Of a stretch of DNA of 15,980 nucleotides, positions 8,301-14,326 are shown in pieces; within the stretch, counting starts at the first letter, position 1, and every line of letters begins with the position of its first letter. The notes beneath the pieces were generated by a model. That model did no database searches and was not told where the DNA came from. It worked only from the letters and a program-made list of their open reading frames with translations. The position numbers were made by a program, and so were the translations under genes. Origin of the DNA: Flavobacteriales bacterium UBA5871 (GTDB lineage: Bacteria; Bacteroidota; Bacteroidia; Flavobacteriales_D; Crocinitomicaceae); assembly GCA_002432085.1 (NCBI GenBank), contig DJFN01000090.1:6632-22611 (forward strand). Direction: 5' to 3'.

Positions 8301-9929
8301 ATTACACTGGCTCCGTTGACAGAAAATACAGAATACGATGTTTATATCTACTCTGAGTGTGCTGCAGACGACCTGACAAGTGGTGGCGTTATGGATAACT
8401 TCATCACATTGCCATACTGTTCTAACCCTACAGGTTTGACAGCTCAGACAGATGTTGATTCACTCGAAGCAGCATGGAACTGGACAGGTAACATCAACTA
8501 CCCTGAAGCAACAATCGATGGATTCAACCTCCAGTACGGTCCGACAGGATTCGAGCTCGGAACAGGAACTATCTACGGTGCTGACGAGACTTACGCTGAT
8601 ACAGTATTCAATGCTGACTTCATCGCAGGTGGTGTTTACCAGGTATACGTTCAGGCTGTCTGCGGTGTTGATACCGTTTCAGCTTACGTAGGACCGATCA
8701 CTTTCATCATGCCGATCTCTAACGACGATCCTTGTGGAGCTCAGATGCTCGAGGCAGACGGTACAGTTTACACCCTGAACAACAACGGTGCTACAGTAGC
8801 AGCAGGTGAGAACGCTATCGCTCCGCCGGCTGAAGGTGCACAGGTTACTACAGGATGGACCAACTCTACGCTGAACAACACAACATGGTTTACCTTCGTG
8901 GCTCCGGCATCAGGAAGCGTTCGTGTGAACAACACAGGCGTGAACTACAACGGTCAGGCAGCTGTTTACTTCGTAACAGATTGCGCTAACTACGGTGCAT
9001 ACGCAATGATTGCTGCAAACGACAACGAGATCGACGGAACAAGCCTTGCTCCGAACTACACGATCTGTGGTCTGAACCCGGGTGAGACTTACTACCTGTT
9101 GCATGACGGCTTCAACGCTACAACCGGTAACTACTCGATCTCTATTTCACCGATCGTACTCGAAGCAGGTACTACAGGTGAAGTTCAGAACATCTGCTCC
9201 GGCAGCGACATTGACCTGTTCACAACGATCTCCGGATCAGGTGCAGGCGGTGTATGGACTTCCGCTGACGGTATCGCAGCTGTAGATGCAAGCATCAACG
9301 GTTCTACGTTCACATCCAACGGACTGGCTTACCAGATCTTCGACTTCCAATACCGCGTAACTGACGGTTGTGCATACGATTCTATCCTTTCGCAGGTACA
9401 CGTATTCGGACCATCAAGCGCAGGTGAAGACGGAAGCGTCACAGCTTGTCTTAACGAACCTATCGACCTGCTTGCAGGATTGAACGGGACAGCTGATCTG
9501 GGTGGTACATGGTACGATCCTTCCCAGAATGCGCTTTCAAGCTCACAGATTTCGGCTGGAAACTTCCCTGGCAGCTTCAACTACGATTACATTGCCGGAA
9601 ACGGTGTGTGTCCGAACGATACAGCTATCGTAGTATTGATCATCGACGGAACTTGTGATTTCCTTGAAGTAGATGAGACTGTATTCGCAGGTGTTAACGT
9701 TTACCCGAACCCTACGAAAGGTACAATCTTCATCAGCTCTGATGTGACTGAAGCATTCGATTACGTAGTAACTGATGCGAAAGGTCGTGTGATCGCTGAG
9801 AAAACAGGTGCTGTTAAAGCGTCTGAGATCGCAGAGATCAACCTGAGCAATGCTGAAACAGGCGTATACTTCATCCGCCTCAGCAATGAGAATACAGCTA
9901 AAACTTACCGCGTTGTCGTACAACCGTAA
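5340..9929 (+). CDS. Giant multidomain T9SS-exported surface protein 2 (P domain, Ig, SprB, FN3)
   Basis: This 1529-residue paralogue of the preceding giant protein has a different head. Signal peptide 1-20 ends AYA|T. Domains by eye: jelly-roll/PPC-like 21-157; Ig-like 159-243 and 245-328 (a tandem duplication); an Ig-like domain split into 335-361 and 514-575 by a proprotein-convertase P domain at about 368-511 (HTYDGDADIFLI, NGNWTMFMQDD and SWSIRVIY are P-domain hallmarks); SprB-like 578-651; FN3 653-737; beta-sandwich 741-930; FN3 935-1024; FN3 1026-1124; jelly-roll/PPC-like 1129-1272; two Cys-started modules 1279-1450; T9SS type A sorting domain 1454-1529 starting VYPNP. No protease or glycosidase catalytic domain accompanies the P domain, so the inferred role is adhesion or matrix, not enzymatic. 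Only one lysine (K118) and about seven arginines lie between residues 21 and 1453. A separate promoter and terminator imply expression apart from gene 1. Confidence 0.9.
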   Translation: MKKLLLFAVGVIVGVQTAYATTCPGATPIPTTPTFPYSQPLTCGAGNDITAGNSATCATANYLGGQEAVYVWTPTEFNYSGVTIQYTGQSWSGIFIYAGCPTSGGACLAAIGNSGTSKTLNVPGVIAAGTTYYIVFDTWPTPNSPCAGNFTINANISSPVAPPAPVQAAGVPTCMGGSQLTVSGTPPTDVTWYWQTSATGTSTALNASSPNTVYANGTYYARAHHAPTNTWSTASSVVVSNFPVATSPPAPVAAANPACVTTGTTLSVTAAPAGMVYYWQGTTANGSSTALNASTPYPVSTTGTYHVAAYETATGCWSNTTSLLVTVDTYIPDAPTADPDNFNICSMTPSFMISATPPAGGPGSTPDTVTVSSGAISVVIPDASTTGASHTLAVSGVPAGAVVTGLQVTMNMTHTYDGDADIFLIGANGTQIELSTDNGAGGDNFVNTVFSSSAVTPITAGAAPFTGTFLPEGSFPSLYSVANGNWTMFMQDDAGGDVGTLTSWSIRVIYENPVSTIAWYDASTGGTNIGNGVPFETVGTTVMPNTNSEGAFIFYAAAAAGGCTSTTTVPVTVNVTEVLAVLNPVNVTCHGGNNGSFTLGAIQCGTEPFLYSVDGGAFGPIPTNLTAGTYDIVIQDGAGESAPIELVITEPDIPQNLTAFNVNYFNAQVTWEAQGDETSWTVIWGPVGFDPLTEGVTDIAMNDTITLDTLVEATEYEFYVYANCGSEGMAGPEPFTTNPGFFTFDSDCGPGFNDISSTGTLVDFSADPDFLVDDREAGITLPFPVAYQGAVVNDITVGMNGGVILGTLAGEVGYGFGPAGDPALFPYVQDLNTHDVFTQTVGTAPNRQFIIQWENATPYSFTPLTDGVTFQVVLNETGPDIYFLYEDLIMGGAANDYGANAEIGVRGPVDVTVSMNSPTYLTNNSCIHFYPALCPNPINIDVTAFETEAQVTWDAGLYGETEWTVIYGEEGFDPATEGITQTTTDPFITLAPLTENTEYDVYIYSECAADDLTSGGVMDNFITLPYCSNPTGLTAQTDVDSLEAAWNWTGNINYPEATIDGFNLQYGPTGFELGTGTIYGADETYADTVFNADFIAGGVYQVYVQAVCGVDTVSAYVGPITFIMPISNDDPCGAQMLEADGTVYTLNNNGATVAAGENAIAPPAEGAQVTTGWTNSTLNNTTWFTFVAPASGSVRVNNTGVNYNGQAAVYFVTDCANYGAYAMIAANDNEIDGTSLAPNYTICGLNPGETYYLLHDGFNATTGNYSISISPIVLEAGTTGEVQNICSGSDIDLFTTISGSGAGGVWTSADGIAAVDASINGSTFTSNGLAYQIFDFQYRVTDGCAYDSILSQVHVFGPSSAGEDGSVTACLNEPIDLLAGLNGTADLGGTWYDPSQNALSSSQISAGNFPGSFNYDYIAGNGVCPNDTAIVVLIIDGTCDFLEVDETVFAGVNVYPNPTKGTIFISSDVTEAFDYVVTDAKGRVIAEKTGAVKASEIAEINLSNAETGVYFIRLSNENTAKTYRVVVQP
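5814..6323 (+). repeat. Tandem duplication of an Ig-like module within giant gene 2
   Basis: Residues 159-243 and 245-328 are two copies of one Ig-like module. Each has an APPAPV-like or SPPAPV-like start, a W-YWQ core and an STALNAS motif. The 19 bases from 5941 recur exactly at 6199, an in-frame offset of 258 nt (86 codons), indicating a fairly recent duplication. Confidence 0.75.
8142..9929 (+). repeat. Long direct repeat, copy B (3' portion of giant gene 2)
   Basis: Partner of 3314-5098. Both copies encode the same module order: FN3, FN3, jelly-roll, two Cys/Gly modules and T9SS sorting domain. Copy B is one codon longer. Confidence 0.85.
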
Positions 9930-9953
9930 GTGAAGTAATTCAATAGATAACAG

Positions 9954-9992
9954 ACCCCGGCCCGGACTTCCGACGCCGGGGTTTGTTTTTTT
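9954..9992 (+). terminator. Rho-independent terminator after giant gene 2
   Basis: GC-rich stem ACCCCGGC (9954-9961) with GCCGGGGT (9975-9982), extended by an inner CGGA/TCCG pairing (9963-9966 with 9969-9972), followed by a T-rich run to 9992. It lies 24 bases past the stop codon. Confidence 0.9.
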
Positions 9993-10002
9993 AGATAGTC
10001 TA

Positions 10003-10033
10003 TTGCTTTACAGCCGGTGAAGACGTATTTTTG
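10003..10033 (+). promoter_or_regulatory. Bacteroidota-type promoter for 3-hydroxyanthranilate dioxygenase gene
   Basis: TTG at 10003-10005 and TATTTTTG at 10026-10033 are spaced by 20 bases, a full match to the Bacteroidota consensus. Transcription should begin around 10038. This places the in-frame TTG codon at 10031 inside the -7 element, so translation must start downstream, at the ATG-ATG pair at 10052/10055. Confidence 0.75.
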
Positions 10034-10051
10034 AGGAAAATCGCAGGAATT

Positions 10052-10576
10052 ATGATGGCTCCGTTTAATTTGAAGCAGTGGATTGAAGAAAATCGCGACC
10101 TGTTGAAGCCACCTATCGGGAACAAGAACCTGTATAAGGAAGCAGGTGACTTTATCGTGATGGTTGTTGGCGGACCGAACGCTCGCAAGGATTACCACTA
10201 CAACGAAGCCGAAGAATTGTTCTACCAGCTCGAAGGCGATATCCTGGTGAAGATTCAGGACGAAGGCAAAGCCAAAGATATCGTGATCAAAGAAGGTGAA
10301 ATGTTCCTGCTGCCGGCCAACGTTCCGCATTCACCGATCCGCGGTGAGAATACCGTAGGACTCGTGATTGAGCGCGTGCGCAAAGGCACCGACCTCGTCG
10401 ACGGACTCTTCTGGTTCTGCGAAAAATGCAACACCGAGCTGAAGCACTACCGTTTCCCGCTGAACAACATCGAAAACGATTTCATTCCACGCTTCCGGGA
10501 ATTCTATGCTTCGGAAGAAATGCGTACCTGCAAAAACTGCGGACACGTTATGGAAGCCGATCCGCGTTTCGTTTAG
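10052..10576 (+). CDS. nbaC: 3-hydroxyanthranilate 3,4-dioxygenase
   Basis: This 174-residue cytoplasmic cupin dioxygenase opens the ring of 3-hydroxyanthranilate with O2 to give 2-amino-3-carboxymuconate semialdehyde, the precursor of quinolinate in the kynurenine route to NAD or of further catabolism. The metal-binding cupin residues are visible as H49, E55 and H93, at the spacing known for the bacterial enzyme, with R45 and R97 as likely substrate-binding arginines. The C-terminal rubredoxin-like second iron site is intact: C123-x2-C126 and C160-x2-C163. Length and cysteine pairs match the bacterial and not the longer animal form. The start is ATG 10052 (ATG 10055 is equally possible), because an earlier TTG sits in the promoter. 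No other kynurenine-pathway gene is certain in the window. The gene symbol haaO is also used for this enzyme. Confidence 0.95.
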   Translation: MMAPFNLKQWIEENRDLLKPPIGNKNLYKEAGDFIVMVVGGPNARKDYHYNEAEELFYQLEGDILVKIQDEGKAKDIVIKEGEMFLLPANVPHSPIRGENTVGLVIERVRKGTDLVDGLFWFCEKCNTELKHYRFPLNNIENDFIPRFREFYASEEMRTCKNCGHVMEADPRFV

Positions 10577-10579
10577 TGT

Positions 10580-10587
10580 TACTTTCG
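10580..10587 (+). promoter_or_regulatory. Weak -7-like element before the small membrane protein gene
   Basis: TACTTTCG begins just after the dioxygenase stop codon and lies 42 bases before the next ATG. There is no clear -33 TTG at the expected distance, so the downstream gene may instead be read through from the dioxygenase promoter. Confidence 0.25.
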
Positions 10588-10629
10588 GCCTTTTTTTCAT
10601 TCTCCCAGAAAACATCTACCCAAAATACC

Positions 10630-11157
10630 ATGATGACAGACATCGTTCTCCACATTATCCTCGTTGTGCTCCCGGCCGGGGGCGTTCTCCTCACCACCTG
10701 GTTATTCCTCAAAAAACAAGCTGAAAAAGAAGTCCGCAGCCTTCAGATCGAGCTGAAGCGTGAACGCCAGACGCATTTCCTGCCGATGCGCGTTGATGCT
10801 TACCAGCGTGCGGCGTTGCTGATGGAACGCATTCATCCGGGAAATCTCGTGATGCGTATGCACAGACCGGGAGAACCGGCGCGTAAAATGCAGGCAGATC
10901 TGCTGCAGGCTATTCGCGAGGAATACGATCACAATGTGTCACAGCAGCTGTTTGTTTCACCGCAAGGGTGGGAGATGGTGCGCAATTCCAAGGAAGAAAC
11001 GATCAAGATCATCAACATCGCCGGGAACCAGATGGACGCTACATCGACGTCTACCGACCTGGCCGGAAAGATCTTCGAGATCGTTGCCGAAGTGGGCAAA
11101 TTGCCAACCGAGATCACGACCGATTACCTGAAGCGTGAGCTCCAGGAGCTGTTCTGA
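10630..11157 (+). CDS. Small membrane-anchored protein of unknown function
   Basis: This 175-residue protein starts at ATG 10630 (a second ATG follows directly at 10633), 53 bases after the dioxygenase stop. Residues 5-27 form one hydrophobic helix with a Pro-Ala-Gly-Gly kink, followed by a positively charged stretch (KKQAEKEVRSLQIELKRER) typical of a short coiled coil on the cytoplasmic side. The rest is predicted soluble and mostly helical, with no cysteines and no recognised catalytic motif. I do not recognise a named family, although this layout (one N-terminal helix, coiled coil, conserved AYQRAALLMERI-like helix) is common among uncharacterised Bacteroidota proteins. It may share a transcript with the dioxygenase, but a functional link is not evident. 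A longer upstream-extended reading would overlap the dioxygenase gene and is not preferred. Confidence 0.75.
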   Translation: MMTDIVLHIILVVLPAGGVLLTTWLFLKKQAEKEVRSLQIELKRERQTHFLPMRVDAYQRAALLMERIHPGNLVMRMHRPGEPARKMQADLLQAIREEYDHNVSQQLFVSPQGWEMVRNSKEETIKIINIAGNQMDATSTSTDLAGKIFEIVAEVGKLPTEITTDYLKRELQELF

Positions 11158-11373
11158 TTATTCCAGTACGATTTTTACTTCATCCGCAATTTCCAGCACG
11201 TCGCCGGGAATAAGCTTGGCGCGCTTGCGGGTTTCCGTTTCGCCGTTGCGCAGCACAACACCGTCGTCTACGATGAATTTCGCGTGTCCGCCGGTTTCGG
11301 CAATGCCTGTTGCTTTCAGCAGGGCGATCAATTCGATATAAGGACCTTCGATCTTAAAATGCAGGGTTTCCAT
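11158..11373 (-). CDS. YbcJ-like S4 domain RNA-binding protein
   Basis: This 71-residue protein is almost entirely one S4 fold. It matches the YbcJ type: an ELxxLLK helix (14-20), a G-x-A-K-x-x-V segment (29-35), the ETRKR-like basic turn TETRKRAKLIPGD (46-58) and a final beta strand. S4 domains bind structured RNA; small stand-alone members are thought to act in translation or ribosome maturation, but the target here is unknown. The start is taken at ATG 11373, which gives the usual family length; an earlier in-frame ATG at 11400 would add nine residues lying over the predicted promoter. The stop codon abuts the stop codon of the convergent upstream gene with no space. It lies 28 bases after the NlpC-like gene on the same strand. 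Confidence 0.85.
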   Translation of the reverse strand: METLHFKIEGPYIELIALLKATGIAETGGHAKFIVDDGVVLRNGETETRKRAKLIPGDVLEIADEVKIVLE

Positions 11374-11377
11374 ACGG

Positions 11378-11410
11378 CGAAGGTACGAATGAAGCGTCAA
11401 TCTACTTCAA
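11378..11410 (-). promoter_or_regulatory. Promoter for the S4 gene inside the end of the NlpC-like gene
   Basis: On the minus strand, TTG (11410-11408) and TACCTTCG (11385-11378) are separated by 22 bases. The -7 element ends four bases before ATG 11373, so the transcript would be leaderless or nearly so. The -33 TTG lies in the last codons of the upstream gene. The -7 element has one mismatch from TAnnTTTG. Confidence 0.5.
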
Positions 11411-11938
11411 CCGGACGAAGAAGCAGTAATCGGGGATGGTGAATTGCTGAATGCCGTAACCATCCGTTGAAGGAAACGAAGAGTGCAGCAGCATCGTTCT
11501 GTTTTCGAGATTTATGCTGCTCACGATCCCGCAATGGCCCCACGATCCCGGGTACCAGAATTGAACGAAATCACCCGGAAGCACTTTTGTCCAGTCATCG
11601 ATCGCTTCGCCTTTGCCATTGGAGACCAATGCGTTGTAAACACCTTTTGGTTCCGGGGAGCCGTTTTCGATCTGATCGTAAACATCCTGCAGGCTTCTTC
11701 GCGGCTGATCGATGCGAATTCTAGTGATATCCTGAGCGGTCAGCTTCGTGAAATGCTTCAGCACACCGATCACAAATTCCGTACAAACGGCGCTGTGATA
11801 AGTCGGTGAAATGCTTCGCCCGTAAAAAACCGCGGTATCGATCACCTGTTGGTTACGGGCGGGAATAACGAGGCTGTCTTCCTGTGCGACTCCGCGCAGG
11901 CTGCTTATGAAAAAAAGCGTGAAGATCAGGTACTTCAT
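11402..11938 (-). CDS. Exported NlpC/P60-like (papain-fold) putative cell-wall hydrolase
   Basis: This 178-residue protein has a signal peptide (residues 1-19, ending GVAQ), so it is probably periplasmic. It shows the pattern of papain-fold NlpC/P60 or CHAP-type peptidoglycan hydrolases: a candidate nucleophile C52 at the start of a helix (AVCTEFVIGVL), a strand with LPGDFVQFW (120-128), then the G-H-x-G-I-V motif with candidate H135, and a polar LLHSSF strand (150-155) that would carry the third residue. The Cys-to-His spacing and the PGD-V-F motif are typical of the fold. The family is inferred from these motifs and no full-length match can be claimed; substrate and partners are unknown. 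It lies 37 bases after the glycine-rich protein gene and 28 before the S4 gene, all on one strand. Confidence 0.65.
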   Translation of the reverse strand: MKYLIFTLFFISSLRGVAQEDSLVIPARNQQVIDTAVFYGRSISPTYHSAVCTEFVIGVLKHFTKLTAQDITRIRIDQPRRSLQDVYDQIENGSPEPKGVYNALVSNGKGEAIDDWTKVLPGDFVQFWYPGSWGHCGIVSSINLENRTMLLHSSFPSTDGYGIQQFTIPDYCFFVRLK

Positions 11939-11956
11939 AGCGTTGATTGATTCCTG

Positions 11957-11964
11957 TAAAGATA
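11957..11964 (-). promoter_or_regulatory. Possible -7 element for the NlpC-like gene
   Basis: TATCTTTA, one mismatch from TAnnTTTG, lies 18 bases before the ATG at 11938. No TTG was found at 19-23 bases upstream, so this gene may instead depend on read-through from the cytidine deaminase operon. Confidence 0.3.
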
Positions 11965-11975
11965 AACAACAATCG

Positions 11976-13274
11976 TTACCAGCCTGCTTGCTTCAATTCG
12001 CTTTCGAAGTCGGCTGCGTTGATCGTTCGGACTCCTCTGAAAATGCCGGGTTGTCCGTCAGAGCCACCAAGGCCTTTATTGCCTGTAGAGCCGTCTGTAT
12101 TGATGAATGCGGTCAGCAATCCATTTGCGCGTTCGCCGTCGCCACCGTTGCCCGAAGAGCCACCGCTTCCGGATTTTCCACCTTCGTTCTGTACCTCTAC
12201 AATGGTTTCCGGATTCGGAACATCTTCCTGGACGATAACCAGCACGTCAGCACCGTTTCCGCCATGACCACCGTAACCGCCATTTCCACCGTTTCCACCC
12301 TCGGCACCCCAATGCCGTTCATCTTCTCTTTCGCCGATCACCTGGCCTTCGGCACCATTGCCGCCCCAGCCGCCGTTTCCACCTTTGCCACCGTTCGCCA
12401 ATACGGTAATGTGCGGGTGATCGTTGGAAACGTAAAACTGCTGTCGTCGCTTCTTCTCGCTGATCACGATTACTTCCAGCAGGTTCAGATTGGAATCTTT
12501 ATATGGACGTACAAACACCGTGATGGCTTCGGCATCTTCACCGTTTTCGCCATTCTCACCGGATTTCCCCGATTCGCCGTTTTGCGAGCCAGCTGTTCCC
12601 GAACGACCATTGCGGCCTTTTCTGCCGGAAAAATCGAGCTGACCTTTCGGCGGATATTGAACCGTCAGGAACTCGTCAGTCACAATTTTGCCGGTATGTT
12701 TGTTAATGAGCTTCACATGCGTGAATGCCACTGGCGGACCAGTAATCGAGCAGGTATTGTTATCGAAGCGCAACACGTGATCGGATTGGTTTTCCAGCAG
12801 CGAAAGATCCAGCCAGCGCTCTTCGACGGGCAATTCTTCGCCATTGTTCATGATCATGCGCCATTCCAGCGGTGTGACCGTTCCGTAATCCAGCGCCGTG
12901 TTGACCAGGCGAATTCCCTGGCAATAATCGACGGGAATTTTGAAGGAAGAATGCAATCCGTAAACTTCTGAAATAGCTGTAACAACGAGGGTGTCTTTGC
13001 CCAATACCGCACGATTCATTTTAATACGGCCTTCACCGAACTCGAAAGCCGACAGATCGGGACAAATGAAACGGAAGGAATTCCATCTCTTATAATGGAA
13101 ACCAGGATCAGCTGATACTTTGCGTCCTTTGGCGGTTATCAGGTTCATCGTTACTTCGAACGCAACACTGTTCGGTTTGGTCTTGACAATCCATTCAACA
13201 TCGGTAAAACGGGACTGAGCGATTGCGTTCCCGCAGAGCAGTGCGGAAAGCAGGACAATAAGGTGGTGTTTCAT
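11976..13274 (-). CDS. Exported collagen-like / glycine-rich protein
   Basis: This 432-residue protein has a signal peptide (1-19, ending AIA|Q). Residues 20-215 are a non-repetitive beta-rich region that I do not recognise. Residues 217-247 form ten Gly-X-Y triplets broken once by N232, with charged X and Y positions (GRK, GRN, GES, GKS, GEN) as in bacterial collagen-like segments. A short folded stretch (250-293) follows, then a second low-complexity part, 294-343, rich in GGN, GGW and GGY units, and further Gly-rich runs at about 364-411. No T9SS sorting domain, lipobox or LPXTG anchor is seen, so the destination is periplasm, outer membrane or medium. The 14-base gap from the MeaB gene suggests a shared operon. 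Structural role likely; function unknown. Confidence 0.8.
   Translation of the reverse strand: MKHHLIVLLSALLCGNAIAQSRFTDVEWIVKTKPNSVAFEVTMNLITAKGRKVSADPGFHYKRWNSFRFICPDLSAFEFGEGRIKMNRAVLGKDTLVVTAISEVYGLHSSFKIPVDYCQGIRLVNTALDYGTVTPLEWRMIMNNGEELPVEERWLDLSLLENQSDHVLRFDNNTCSITGPPVAFTHVKLINKHTGKIVTDEFLTVQYPPKGQLDFSGRKGRNGRSGTAGSQNGESGKSGENGENGEDAEAITVFVRPYKDSNLNLLEVIVISEKKRRQQFYVSNDHPHITVLANGGKGGNGGWGGNGAEGQVIGEREDERHWGAEGGNGGNGGYGGHGGNGADVLVIVQEDVPNPETIVEVQNEGGKSGSGGSSGNGGDGERANGLLTAFINTDGSTGNKGLGGSDGQPGIFRGVRTINAADFESELKQAGW
12246..12626 (-). repeat. Collagen-like and GGN-type glycine repeats inside the exported protein
   Basis: Codes for residues 217-343: Gly-X-Y triplets first, a non-repeat spacer, then GGX units (GGKGGNGGWGGNG and GGNGGNGGYGGHGGNG). 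At DNA level the plus strand shows runs of ccgcc/ccacc spaced by three. Confidence 0.8.
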
Positions 13275-13288
13275 ACGGTTGTTTCGAT

Positions 13289-14323
13289 TCAGGCTTTTGT
13301 TTTATACAGCGCATACATTTTTTCCGCTGCTTCAAATCCGGAGAGCTCTCCATTGGAAACAGCGGCTTCGAACACTGCCAGCTGCTGCTGTAGCTCCTGG
13401 TTTCGGGTGAAACTTTCGAGCAGCAACACTTTCAGCGTCTCATGCATCCAGTACAAATTTTGTTCCTTTCTTTTCTTTTTGAAAAAACCGTTGATTTTAG
13501 TGTGTGCTTCGAAACGCGTAATCATCTCAAGCACAGTATCTATGTTCGTATTGGTCAAAGCGCTGCAGGTATGCACTTCGGGAATCCAGCCGCTTGGAGT
13601 AGGAGGGAAGAGGTGAATCGCATTCTTCAATTCGCGCGCCGCCAGTCGGGCACGTTTTTCATTGTCGTTATCGGCTTTGGTAACGGCGAGTCCATCGGCC
13701 ATTTCCATGATACCGCGCTTGATGCCTTGCAATTCGTCTCCGGCGCCCGCAAGTAGCAGTAAAAGGAAGAAATCCACCATCGAATGCACGAGGATTTCCG
13801 ATTGTCCCACGCCGACCGTTTCAACGAGGATGGTGTCATAGCCGGCCGCTTCGCATAAAATGATCGTTTCGCGTGTTCTGCGAGCTACGCCACCTAATGT
13901 AGCCCCGGCTGCGGAAGGTCGAATGAAAACGTCCGGTTGCTGGGAAAGCTCCGTCATACGGGTTTTGTCGCCCAAAATGCTGCCGCCCGTCCGTTCGCTG
14001 CTGGGATCGATGGCCAGTACAGCGACTTTCTTGCCCAGCTTCAGCCATTCCTGGCCAAATGCTTCGATGAACGAGCTTTTTCCCACTCCCGGAACGCCGG
14101 TAATACCGATGCGGATGGAATTTCCTGAAAACGGCAAACAGCGCTGAATGAGCTCGCTTCCGGTCCGCTGATCGCTTTCAAGCGTGCTTTCGATTAACGT
14201 GATGGCACTGCTCAGGGCCGTGCGGTCGCCTGCGCGCAATGCTGTAAAAAGATCGTCGGCGTTCAGCTTTTCGCGGTGTTGTTTCCGCGAAGCCATCCAT
14301 TCGTTCACCTTTTTTCCATCCAT
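13289..14323 (-). CDS. meaB: Methylmalonyl-CoA mutase-associated GTPase MeaB (ArgK family)
   Basis: This 344-residue cytoplasmic G3E-type P-loop GTPase guards and reloads adenosylcobalamin-dependent methylmalonyl-CoA mutase. Visible motifs: Walker A GVPGVGKS (76-83); DPSS (106-109); the family block IRPSAAGATLGGVARRT (134-150); the switch II/Walker B region LVETVGVGQSE (166-176); and base-recognition TKAD (215-218) in place of NKxD, as usual in this family. The C-terminal helical part fits the dimerisation arm. Length is normal. The older name ArgK (arginine/ornithine transport kinase) is a historical misnomer. The start lies 3 bases after the cytidine deaminase stop, implying translational coupling. 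No mutase gene lies in the window, so the partner enzyme must be encoded elsewhere. Confidence 0.93.
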   Translation of the reverse strand: MDGKKVNEWMASRKQHREKLNADDLFTALRAGDRTALSSAITLIESTLESDQRTGSELIQRCLPFSGNSIRIGITGVPGVGKSSFIEAFGQEWLKLGKKVAVLAIDPSSERTGGSILGDKTRMTELSQQPDVFIRPSAAGATLGGVARRTRETIILCEAAGYDTILVETVGVGQSEILVHSMVDFFLLLLLAGAGDELQGIKRGIMEMADGLAVTKADNDNEKRARLAARELKNAIHLFPPTPSGWIPEVHTCSALTNTNIDTVLEMITRFEAHTKINGFFKKKRKEQNLYWMHETLKVLLLESFTRNQELQQQLAVFEAAVSNGELSGFEAAEKMYALYKTKA

Positions 14324-14326
14324 GCT

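Noticed and set aside
10426..10629. Upstream extension of the small membrane protein into the dioxygenase gene
   Set aside because: It would overlap the dioxygenase by about 150 bases in another frame and bury the N-terminal membrane helix; ATG 10630 puts that helix at the N-terminus.
11907..12971. 354-codon plus-strand open frame opposite the glycine-rich gene
   Set aside because: It covers the collagen-like gene in antisense. The minus-strand reading has a signal peptide, collagen triplets and operon spacing; this one has none.
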